From: Saccharococcus thermophilus
Lineage (GTDB): Bacteria; Bacillota; Bacilli; Bacillales; Anoxybacillaceae
Reading direction: 5' to 3'
DNA length: 64,000 nucleotides
Assembly (NCBI RefSeq): GCF_011761475.1
Contig: NZ_JAASRS010000001.1
Coordinates: forward strand, 2,046,001-2,110,000
Below the pieces are notes generated by a model. That model made no database searches and was not told the origin of the DNA. It worked only from the letters and a program-made list of their open reading frames with translations. The translations under genes and the position numbers were made by a program. Shown here piece by piece: positions 18,943 through 27,187 of this stretch; the first letter of the stretch is position 1; the number at the start of each line of letters is the position of its first letter.

Positions 18943-20610
18943 TTAACTTAAAATCGCCACTTTCAACACTTCTTCGAGCGTCGTTAATCCTTGCTTGACT
19001 TTTAACAATCCGTCATCGATCAAAAAAATCATCCGATTTTTAATGGCAAGCTCGCGCAGTTTCGAAAACGGCTCTTTGTTTAAAATGACGCGCCGCATTT
19101 CTTCCGTCATGACAAGGAGCTCGTGAATCGCCATCCGTCCGCGATAGCCCGTCATATTGCACGTTGGACAGCCGCGGCCGCGAATAAGCTTATCGATTTT
19201 CATGCCGCGGCGGGCGAAAATTTCGATTTCCCGCTTTGTCGGTTCCTGCTCTTCCTGGCAGTCGCGGCAGACACGGCGAACGAGCCGCTGCGAAACAACC
19301 CCAGCGAGCGATGTCGCCACTAAAAACGGCTCAATTCCCATATCGATGAGGCGGGTGATCGTGCTTAAAGCATCGTTCGTATGCAGGGTGCTTAGCACTA
19401 AATGGCCAGTCAAAGAAGCGCGAATCGCCACTTCCGCCGTCTCGCGGTCGCGAATCTCCCCGACCATAATAATGTTCGGGTCTTGGCGCAAAATCGAACG
19501 CAACCCTTGGGCAAACGTCAAGCCAACGTTCGGGTTGACTTGAATTTGATTGATTCCTTCTATCTGGTATTCGACAGGATCTTCGATCGTAATAATGTTG
19601 ACTTCTTCACTGTTTAAATGGTTGAGAGCCGCATAGAGCGTCGATGATTTTCCCGACCCGGTCGGTCCGGTAATCAAGACGATTCCTGTCGGCCGTTCAA
19701 TCAGCTCGATAAACCGCTGCAAGTTTAGTTGATTAAAGCCAAGTTTATGAATATCGTTCAGCGCCGCTCCCAAATCGAGCACGCGCATCACGATTTTTTC
19801 ACCGTAGATGGTCGGCAATGTAGAAACGCGCAAATCGACCGGGTGAAAATCGATGTCCATTTTAATCCGGCCGTCTTGTGGAATGCGATGTTCCGTAATA
19901 TCCATGTTGGCTAAAATTTTAATTCTGGCCGTCAGCATGCTTTGCATATGTTTTGGCAGCGCGCGGTCGGTCCGCAATACGCCGTCAACGCGGTAGCGGA
20001 TTAACACTTTCGTTTCTTGCGGATCAATATGGATATCGCTCGCCCGCTGTTCGACGGCCAGCTGCAAAATTTGATTGACCAGGCGGACAATCGGAGAATC
20101 CTCTTCGGGAATTCGTTCCTCTTCCCTCGTCTCCGGCGCCGGTGCCATTTGCAAAAAATCTTCGACAGATTCATCCATGTCATAATATTTGTTAATCGTA
20201 CGCAAAATATCGTCTTTTGAAGCGATCGCCGTTTCAATGTGAAATCCTGTCGAAAGACGCAAATCATCAATGACAAAAAAGTCCATCGGGTCCGCCATCG
20301 CGACAAGCAGACGGTCGCCCTCAATTTTTAACGGCATCACCATATGCCGCTTCGCAAATTCTTTAGAGATCAAGTTGGTCGCTTTTGGATCGATCGGATA
20401 GCGATATAAGCTGACATGCGGAATGCCTAATTGAAATTCGAGCACCTCGATTAACTGCTGCTCCGTAATATATCCCAGCTGCAAAAGCGCATCGCCCAGC
20501 TTTTGCCCAGGCGCTTTTTCCTTTAACGCTTCTTGCAGCTGCGCCTCGGTAATTAAACCAGCTTCCACTAATAAATCGCCCAACCGTTTTCGCTCTTGTT
20601 TTTTCTTCAT
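18943..20610 (-). CDS. pilB: PilB extension ATPase (GspE family)
   Basis: ATPase that powers pilus assembly. About 555 residues. Two MshEN/GspE-N repeats (LGDLLVEAGLITEAQLQEAL and LGDALLQLGYITEQQLIEVL) occupy the first 75 residues. The motor part has Walker A GPTGSGKSSTLYAALNHL, the Asp box TIEDPVEYQIEGINQIQVN, Walker B and the zinc tetracysteine (CRDCQEE and CPTCNMTGYRGR). The ATG at 20610 has a better ribosome binding site distance than the one at 20616. Confidence 0.95.
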   Translation of the reverse strand: MKKKQERKRLGDLLVEAGLITEAQLQEALKEKAPGQKLGDALLQLGYITEQQLIEVLEFQLGIPHVSLYRYPIDPKATNLISKEFAKRHMVMPLKIEGDRLLVAMADPMDFFVIDDLRLSTGFHIETAIASKDDILRTINKYYDMDESVEDFLQMAPAPETREEERIPEEDSPIVRLVNQILQLAVEQRASDIHIDPQETKVLIRYRVDGVLRTDRALPKHMQSMLTARIKILANMDITEHRIPQDGRIKMDIDFHPVDLRVSTLPTIYGEKIVMRVLDLGAALNDIHKLGFNQLNLQRFIELIERPTGIVLITGPTGSGKSSTLYAALNHLNSEEVNIITIEDPVEYQIEGINQIQVNPNVGLTFAQGLRSILRQDPNIIMVGEIRDRETAEVAIRASLTGHLVLSTLHTNDALSTITRLIDMGIEPFLVATSLAGVVSQRLVRRVCRDCQEEQEPTKREIEIFARRGMKIDKLIRGRGCPTCNMTGYRGRMAIHELLVMTEEMRRVILNKEPFSKLRELAIKNRMIFLIDDGLLKVKQGLTTLEEVLKVAILS

Positions 20611-20618
20611 CCTCATCC

Positions 20619-21971
20619 CTACTTTTCACGGTTATCGTTCACTTGGCTGTTAGAAACGTTTGTGGAAGGCGTTTGGCCATTTTCCGATTGTCCGTCTGTA
20701 GATGGGCTCTGCTGATTCTCTTGCTTTTCGCCCGCTTGCTCGCTGTTTTTCGTCTCATTGTTCGCTTGTTGCTCGTTATTGGCCGGCTGTTGTGGAGAAG
20801 TTGGATTTTCGCTCATATTGGATTGCGTGTCCCCTACCTCTAAACCACGGAGTTCGATCGTATACGTTGGAGGATAAAAGTCTTCAGCAATGGTCTCGGC
20901 TCGTACAAGATGATGCTGTCCATCGTACGTTTCCCTCGTTACTTTCACGAGCATTCCCCGTTTGCCGCTTTGTTTTAATTGACGTTCCCCGGGACGAAGG
21001 AGCGGGCTATATTGAACGACCGTTCTCGGTTCGAAATATTCGATATCTCCTACTTTGACAACATATTGATAAGCAAACGGCAGCCCAACAAGCGTTACGC
21101 GCAGGCCGGCTTTGGCTTTTTGAAACACGAGCGTATAAGCGGTGGTGTTTGGATTATAAAATTGCAAGTCGCGGCGGTCGTCGACCTTTGCTTCATATCC
21201 AATCTCAATTCCATCAGGCAGTTCACGGCTTGTATTCCGTTCGATGATCATAAAATTAGTCGGCAAAATCGTTTGATAAATCGCCGAGGCGATGGTGCTC
21301 ATCGCTTCCGAAGAAAAGGATTTTCCTGCTTCTTTCATATAGGAAACAAGAGAAAAAATTTGTTTTCCTTTTATTACAATCGCTGGATTCGTAGAAAGCC
21401 ACTCCGATAGTTCGCTATTGCTTGTTTGTATCGTGGCAGAGCTCACTGGCTGCAGCGCTTCCCTGCCGCGTGAAACGTAGACAGCGAGATCAAGCGGCTG
21501 CGTTGGCATTTGTAAGCGAGCAGCGAGATCGACTAAGTCGTTTTCTAACTTTTTGAGATTGATAGATGAAACGAGCGAGGGAGGCAGCAGCTTTTGGATG
21601 ATGGCCGAACACGCTTGCATATCCACGAGCACGAAAAGCGGCGCTGGTCGTCCAGAAACCATTTGCGCTAGGCTTTGTTCCGTTTGAAACGTAAATAGCG
21701 ATGCAGGAATGACATCTTTCTTTTCCTGGTACATCACGGGGATGGAAGCACTCGCTTTCCATTCGTTGACTTTGTTCTCCACCGTTTGCAGCGCTTCCTG
21801 CTTCGTTTTTCCTGCCAGCGAAATCGGGCCAATCATAGTTCCTGCAGGCAGACGGTCGGTGTCAGCGAAAAACGTTTCGTAAGCTAACACCCCTATTTGC
21901 GAAAAACTAATGAAATAAATCGTGCAAATGGCCGTGATGGCAAACAATTTTACCGCAGCAATGCTTCTCAC
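20619..21971 (-). CDS. VanW-like / G5 domain exported protein
   Basis: Product of about 450 residues with an N-terminal signal or anchor segment (residues 5-30). A VanW-type domain lies around residues 220-300 (GKSFSSEAMSTIASAIYQT and the following GIEIGYEAKVDDRRDL), followed by a G5-like domain (residues 320-390, RGMLVKVTRETYDGQHHLVR). The C-terminal 60 residues are low complexity, rich in Asn, Gln, Ser and Glu. G5 domains bind wall sugars and the VanW domain has no known enzyme activity. As it lies 2-8 bases before pilB it probably helps the pilus cross or anchor in the wall; that role is inference. GTG start. Confidence 0.8.
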   Translation of the reverse strand: MRSIAAVKLFAITAICTIYFISFSQIGVLAYETFFADTDRLPAGTMIGPISLAGKTKQEALQTVENKVNEWKASASIPVMYQEKKDVIPASLFTFQTEQSLAQMVSGRPAPLFVLVDMQACSAIIQKLLPPSLVSSINLKKLENDLVDLAARLQMPTQPLDLAVYVSRGREALQPVSSATIQTSNSELSEWLSTNPAIVIKGKQIFSLVSYMKEAGKSFSSEAMSTIASAIYQTILPTNFMIIERNTSRELPDGIEIGYEAKVDDRRDLQFYNPNTTAYTLVFQKAKAGLRVTLVGLPFAYQYVVKVGDIEYFEPRTVVQYSPLLRPGERQLKQSGKRGMLVKVTRETYDGQHHLVRAETIAEDFYPPTYTIELRGLEVGDTQSNMSENPTSPQQPANNEQQANNETKNSEQAGEKQENQQSPSTDGQSENGQTPSTNVSNSQVNDNREK

Positions 21972-21992
21972 CGCCTACCTCTCCCCTTTTCT

Positions 21993-22805
21993 TTATGCTT
22001 CCACGTTCATCGACAGATCGACAATCACGCTTGGTCCTTCATCCTGCGCTTTTTGAATATGCTCTTCCGTCAATACGGTGCCAGCCGCAATCAGCACGTT
22101 TCCATTTTTATCGAAAATATCTTTCGTAACCCGCTTTCCTCTTAAAAGGGCAATTTGCTTTTCCCGCAATGCTTGCAGCGCTTCGATGTTTTCCGCTTCC
22201 TCTACCATCGCTTCAATATTGGAATGCCACGCAGACACCTCTTCCTGTTCAGGAGCTGTCTGTTCATCAAAAGCATCCTCCGCCGCTGCTTCCCCTTCCT
22301 GCCGCGAAATAAGCGAACGGGCTTCGTCAAGCAAAGATTGCGGCGCATCTTCGCTGACCACTAAAATATCTTTTCCGTACGTCAATATCGATGCAGATGG
22401 CAACACCGCCTGGCGGTCGCCAACACGCAATTCGACGCCAATAATTTCCCCTGTTTCTTCATCGACAAAAAACTCGGTTACCTCGCCTAGCAGCTGTCCT
22501 TTTCTCGTCATCGCTTTCGTATTTTTAATGCGAATTTGTTTGTTGACAAGCTGGTTGGCAATCGGAATTTCCGACAAATCAATGACATCGTGAACATTTT
22601 CTACCGTTACGGCGAATTCGCCGATGCCGACTACTTTTTTAAACGGGATCGCTTTTAAGCTTAGCTGCACATCTTCTTGCTCCACGGTCAAAAAATCGAG
22701 CGAACCTTTTTCCGGATTAATGACGAGCGTTTTGACTTTCCCGATTTGTGCGCCGTCAGAAATGCTAATAATCGGAAGACCAATGATTTGTGCACTATTT
22801 TTCAT
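21993..22805 (-). CDS. PRC-barrel domain protein in pil operon
   Basis: Soluble protein of 270 residues with two PRC-barrel-like domains (IGLPIISISDGAQIGKVKTL about residues 8-27, and KGQLLGEVTEFFVDEETGEI about residues 100-120). An acidic linker follows, and a C-terminal segment (GKRVTKDIFDKNGNVLIAAG) resembles short beta modules seen in flagellar or pilus-linked proteins. It overlaps the next gene upstream by about 11 bases and precedes the VanW/G5 gene. Function unknown; the operon suggests a pilus accessory role. Confidence 0.75.
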   Translation of the reverse strand: MKNSAQIIGLPIISISDGAQIGKVKTLVINPEKGSLDFLTVEQEDVQLSLKAIPFKKVVGIGEFAVTVENVHDVIDLSEIPIANQLVNKQIRIKNTKAMTRKGQLLGEVTEFFVDEETGEIIGVELRVGDRQAVLPSASILTYGKDILVVSEDAPQSLLDEARSLISRQEGEAAAEDAFDEQTAPEQEEVSAWHSNIEAMVEEAENIEALQALREKQIALLRGKRVTKDIFDKNGNVLIAAGTVLTEEHIQKAQDEGPSVIVDLSMNVEA

Positions 22806-24204
22806 GCTTTTCACCACACCCATTTTGTAATTTCTCTACCATTTGCTGAAGAAATTGAATTTCCGCATGTATGATTGGATAGGAACGGAATTTTTCCTCA
22901 AGCTGGACAAGCCATGTGGCAAGTCGGTCGTATTGTTTTTCTATTACATAATGTTCCATTAATAGACGGGCAAATACATAATAATTTTCATCAGGCAACG
23001 GGGCTTGCAAACATTGCGTCAGATATTGTTCATATCGCAACGGATCCATATGCTTACGGTTTAAGCGAAGCTCATCGGCCACGGTTCGAATCACTTCCGA
23101 CCGCACTTGCGAAATAAGAGAACCATTTTCTGGCGCCTTTTTGCCGGCTTCCTGTTCCACAACGGATTGCTCTTTTTCGCCTACATCGTGCTCCTGCTCC
23201 GCCAGCTGATATCCGTCGGCTATTTCCGTTCCTTCTTCTATTGTTTCACGCCATACCGCTTCTCTAAGATTCGCTTCCCGAACTTCTATTTCTTCCGGAA
23301 TAATTTCCTCCCATTCCACGCCACTCTCTTCTTCTGCCTCTAAACCGTTTTCGTTAAGCGATAAATGGTCGGTAAGCACGTCCCAAGTATGTAAATTCGA
23401 CAGTTTCTCTTCGCCGTCCGCTTCTGCTTCTTGCGTCGCCGCAGGAATGACGGTCATCTGTTCTTCCAGCTCTGGCGTCACCGCAACAGGCAATTCATCC
23501 AGCAGCTCTGCATACGGAGCGGCCGCAGGCAATAGCGGCTCAACGCTTTCTTCTTCGTGCGGATCGGCGATTTCCATTGTTTCCCAAACCATTTCGCCTT
23601 CACTGCCATGTTCCGGCTGTTTTTCCTCCACGGCCACTTCTGAAAGCAGCTCGTCCAATGCCGGCGTTTCCTTTTGCTTTTCCTCGGCATTTTCCACCGT
23701 TGCTTCGATGCGTTCGACATCCGCAGCCGCTTCGAACGGCAATTCATCGACCATGATGATTTCCTCTTCTTCATCTGCCGTTAAACTTTTTTGCGAAACG
23801 TCGCCCGCCGTTTCGACCTGCATTGCTATTTCTTCTAGCGGTGTTTCATCTGCTATTGCCTCTCTCTCACGTAAAACATCTATATTTTTACTAACAGCAT
23901 CGAAAGTTTTGCCTGCCTGTTCATCTTGTGCTTCAAATTCATCATCATCCACTTGTTTTTCTTTGTAAAAAACATGGGCAAATTGCCGATGAAGTAAATA
24001 GGTCACAGCGATCATGAGTAATCCTACTAATAAAACAAGCTGCCACATAGAAAAAAAGGGTTTTGCAATGAAAGAAAGAAAAGAGAGCAACATGGCAATC
24101 AGCAGCACTACAATTTTCCCAACACTGCTTAGTCCAACAGGGAGAACCAGTAAAAGCGGGAGCGCCAGAACAAAAGCAATAACCATAAAAATAGCGTGCT
24201 TCAA
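22795..24204 (-). CDS. acidic membrane protein of unknown function, first gene of pil operon
   Basis: I do not recognise this 469-residue protein. Two or three membrane segments cover residues 5-72. A long, very acidic and probably disordered region follows (about residues 78-345, with runs such as ADEEEEIIMVDELPFEA). A folded helical C-terminal domain closes the protein (from SLISQVRSEVIRTVADELRL, about residues 365-465). The start is a TTG with GGGGTG upstream. As the first gene of the operon it may organise the pilus base. Confidence 0.7.
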   Translation of the reverse strand: MKHAIFMVIAFVLALPLLLVLPVGLSSVGKIVVLLIAMLLSFLSFIAKPFFSMWQLVLLVGLLMIAVTYLLHRQFAHVFYKEKQVDDDEFEAQDEQAGKTFDAVSKNIDVLREREAIADETPLEEIAMQVETAGDVSQKSLTADEEEEIIMVDELPFEAAADVERIEATVENAEEKQKETPALDELLSEVAVEEKQPEHGSEGEMVWETMEIADPHEEESVEPLLPAAAPYAELLDELPVAVTPELEEQMTVIPAATQEAEADGEEKLSNLHTWDVLTDHLSLNENGLEAEEESGVEWEEIIPEEIEVREANLREAVWRETIEEGTEIADGYQLAEQEHDVGEKEQSVVEQEAGKKAPENGSLISQVRSEVIRTVADELRLNRKHMDPLRYEQYLTQCLQAPLPDENYYVFARLLMEHYVIEKQYDRLATWLVQLEEKFRSYPIIHAEIQFLQQMVEKLQNGCGEKHEK

Positions 24205-24275
24205 TATGTCACCCCGTTTCCCGATAGCATGACAAGACTATTTTCCTAAAAAACTGCAATATCGGACTCTAACAT

Positions 24276-24305
24276 ATTGTATAATAAAGTTACATATTTT
24301 GAAAG
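24276..24305. promoter_or_regulatory. divergent promoter region of the two pil transcripts
   Basis: A plus-strand TATAAT (24280-24285) with no good -35, and a minus-strand TACAAT (24276-24281) with TTTCAA 17 bases upstream, overlap at their -10 elements. The minus-strand pil operon and the plus-strand minor pilins could thus compete for RNA polymerase or share a regulator. Confidence 0.4.
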
Positions 24306-24318
24306 AAGGGTATAGCAA

Positions 24319-24927
24319 ATGGCGCAAAAGAAATTTCCTATCATCCACCGCGCGAACGGATTTACGTTGCTCGAAGTGCTATTGTCCATTACGATTTTAT
24401 CTACCGTCGCGATCGGTATGTTCTATTTCTTTACTAACGCCATGAAATATACGACATATAATCAAGGAAAAACGGTGGCGATCAACATCGCCCGCGGCGT
24501 GTTGGCCTATATGGAACGCCTTGATTTTACAACATTAAAACAGTATGTGGATAAGGAACTGCACGATTCCAACATGCCGTTTGTTAAACTAAACGCTTCT
24601 AGCTGCAATCTTCCGCTGTTTGAAGAAAAGCAAGTGTGCGAGGCGCTACTCCGCCCCACGATCAATAATGTTACATATGATGAAACTCGCATTCATGTAT
24701 TTCTTATTCCATATAACGATAAAGAAGCGTGGGACAAGCTGAAAGCATCCCCGCCAGAGGAGTTTCCAGCTTCATTAAAAGAGGAGATTCGCAACGAAAA
24801 TATCGAAAATCTGGACACGGATTTGCAAAACTATTTGCTAAAAATTTATGTGATCGTGCGCTGGGGCGACCGAGCCGATGAGTCGGAATGGGTAGAAGGG
24901 GTCATTGCTAATGAGACGATACGTTAA
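24319..24927 (+). CDS. pilV: PilV-like minor pilin
   Basis: Prepilin of 202 residues. The leader ends ANG and is followed by FTLLEVLLSITILSTVAIGM, with Glu5 present. The rest is a polar domain with two cysteines (NASSCNLPLF and KQVCEALL). It is the first of three plus-strand minor pilin genes, divergent from the main pil operon. The PilV name reflects position and the FTLLEVL motif, not a database match. Confidence 0.85.
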   Translation: MAQKKFPIIHRANGFTLLEVLLSITILSTVAIGMFYFFTNAMKYTTYNQGKTVAINIARGVLAYMERLDFTTLKQYVDKELHDSNMPFVKLNASSCNLPLFEEKQVCEALLRPTINNVTYDETRIHVFLIPYNDKEAWDKLKASPPEEFPASLKEEIRNENIENLDTDLQNYLLKIYVIVRWGDRADESEWVEGVIANETIR

Positions 24928-25477
24928 TAATTCAAACGGACTATCTCTTGTCGAACTGTTAGCCGCCATTACCATTTCTTCCTTTATCCTCGTCTCTATT
25001 TATGGCGTGTTTTTCAGCGGATTGAATGCGTATAAGCGAATTTATATCGAAAATGAGCTGCGCAGCGAAGCTGATTATCTCGTGGCGACGATTATGAATA
25101 GACTGTATCAATTTTCTCCCGATGGCCTCAACATGGAAGAAACAACGAATCAGCAGCTGCAGTTTGTAACCGATCGCCAAAAAGTGATTAATCCGTCCGT
25201 CGGCATGGTCGAAGAGCAAAAAACGAGCGGTGAAACGCTCACTGTTTCTTTGCAGCAGGATACAGTGCTGCTCAATGGAGAACAGCTTTCGTCCGCGCAT
25301 TTAAAAATTGTTTCCAGCCAGTCCGAGCTTTCATATCGCTGTGCGAAACAAGAAGAAAATATTTGCCGAAGCGGCGTCGTTACCATTATGCTTACCGTCC
25401 AAGACCGAGATCACGACGATCCAAACGATTTGCTGTATATCAAACCGTTTACATTAAAAACCGAATTCGGATTTTAA
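24911..25477 (+). CDS. pilW: PilW-like minor pilin
   Basis: Prepilin of about 188 residues. Leader NNSNG, then LSLVELLAAITISSFILVSI with Glu5. Two C-terminal cysteines (SYRCAKQEENICRSG) may form a disulphide. I chose the ATG at 24911; a TTG at 24905 is possible. It overlaps pilV by 17 bases and is followed by the PilX-like gene after 13 bases, which suggests one transcript. Confidence 0.84.
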   Translation: MRRYVNNSNGLSLVELLAAITISSFILVSIYGVFFSGLNAYKRIYIENELRSEADYLVATIMNRLYQFSPDGLNMEETTNQQLQFVTDRQKVINPSVGMVEEQKTSGETLTVSLQQDTVLLNGEQLSSAHLKIVSSQSELSYRCAKQEENICRSGVVTIMLTVQDRDHDDPNDLLYIKPFTLKTEFGF

Positions 25478-25490
25478 AGGGAGTGGGCGC

Positions 25491-27096
25491 ATGGACGAAA
25501 AAGGATATAGTTTAGTCGTCACCCTCTTGATGATTACTATCTTTTTTTTTGCTCGGTTTAACGATTTTATCTGTCTCCATTTATCAGGCAAGATTTACAG
25601 AAGTGCGCGTGCAAGACATTGAATCGCTTCATGAAGCGACAAAAGCTATCGAGGAAACGATTGCGGAAATAAAGGTAGCTATTTCGAAACCTTCTTTTGA
25701 ACTGTCTACTCCTAGAAATTTGGATACACAATTGGCTACGCTGCTTCCTGCTTTAGAGCAGCGCTATGGGGTAAAGATTCAGGACGTAACAACAGACTAT
25801 CAGATCGATCGCGATAAATTGTTCACCCGCGTTTTTTTACTTTCCAAACCATACGGCAGCAAAACGATGGAAAGACGGGTGATTTTGACGAATACGCCAA
25901 GCTTTTTAAAATATGCGATCGGGTCGACAAAAGACGTGATTTTAAATGGCGGCGCGTATATAGACGGAAATATGTATGCCGGGGAAAATGCATATATCAC
26001 CAACGTCGCCAACTACATTGACAACTCGCAAAAATATATAGAGCAAACATCCTTTCCAACGGCAAGCAAAACAAGTGTGTTCTTTGTCAACGGAAATAGT
26101 TACTCGTGCGACCATCAAAACGGGGCGAGCGCCTGCTATACGTTTTCCAATCATACATTCGAGCGCGTGAAGGCTAATTTTTCCCCGGGCTTCCGTTTTC
26201 AGTCGCAATCTCCTTCCGTTCAAAAAGAAAAAGAAGAGTTTATAGATGTGGATTTTGAATGGACGGTAAAAGATAAACTGTTAAACGCGGCGGGAATACG
26301 AACGTTTAGCGATGAATACGAGAGCCACATTCAGAAAAGCGTCGAACAGCTTATCAACGATCTCGAAAACCGTTTTACCATTTTCGATAGCATGCCATCG
26401 CTGCTTGCGCATATCGATTCAACGAATCAATCCGTCCTTCTGCAATCGAACGATTCGTCATTATTTTTCCTTGACCGTGGGGAACTTGATTTGCAAGACA
26501 AATGGCTGATTGTCAACGGCGATCTCTTTTTAGGAAACAGCGTCAACGAGCCAACAAAAGTGCAAGGAAATATTATTGTGCTCGGCAATTTGACGATCAG
26601 CGGCGATATTCAGCTTGATTCGACGATTTACGTCCTTGGGCGCACACTCGTTTATAACGCTAATATCGCTGGATGGAACAATAAAGAAGTCGTGCTTCTT
26701 TCCAAAGGACCGTTGGAAATCGCGCGAATCAATGAGTTTGAAAACAACTTTTCTTTTGAGCAGCCGAACTTAAAAGGATACTTTTATACCGACAGCAACG
26801 CGGTGCTGTATGCAGTCGGATCTTATATCAATATTCAAGGCGGATTGTTCGCGCGCGGCAACGAGCTTGAAAGCGCGCCCGATTCGGACGTTTCCGGACT
26901 CGTCATCAACGCTTATCGGGGCGCGGCGACAAAACAAGGCGGACTTATTTCCTTCATTCCTCCTTCATCGCCGGATCAAACAGAAGAATCCCGGCTTGTC
27001 ATCCGCCACGACCCGAATGTCTTGATCGACCGCGGCGAAGGTTTGCCGTTTGTGAAAAAGCTGTCTCTCGTCGTTGACAAGCTAATCGTAAAATAA
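25491..27096 (+). pseudogene. pilX: PilX/GspK-like minor pilin, frameshifted at a T9 run
   Basis: An ATG at 25491 with AAGGGAG upstream opens MDEKGYSLVVTLLMITIFF and then runs into T9 (25542-25550), after which the frame is lost and stops soon. Removing one T restores LLGLTILSVSIYQARFTEV, a perfect prepilin helix, and joins the 515-residue frame that continues to 27096. The predicted site is EKG/YSLV with Val in place of Glu5, as in GspK-type tip subunits. The long C-terminal part contains a bactofilin-like beta-helix stretch (around 26500-26680). It may be a broken gene, a phase-variable gene, a gene rescued by slippage, or a sequencing error. Confidence 0.75.
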
Positions 27097-27146
27097 AATG
27101 ACACAGGAATGAATAATCGGATGCCATCTTTTTGGAGTTAAAAAGA

Positions 27147-27187
27147 AAGGGGCCTAAAAGCGAATGTTTTTAGGCTCCCTTTTTGTT
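27147..27187. terminator. bidirectional terminator between pilX and the VWA gene
   Basis: Stem AAAGGGGCCTAAAA with TTTTTAGGCTCCCTTT, flanked by A-rich and T-rich runs. It serves both convergent transcripts and overlaps the last bases before the VWA stop. Confidence 0.88.

Noticed and set aside
23478-23774. second minus-strand frame inside the acidic membrane gene
   Set aside because: It is a frame shadow caused by the GAA/GAG-rich repeat content of the real gene.
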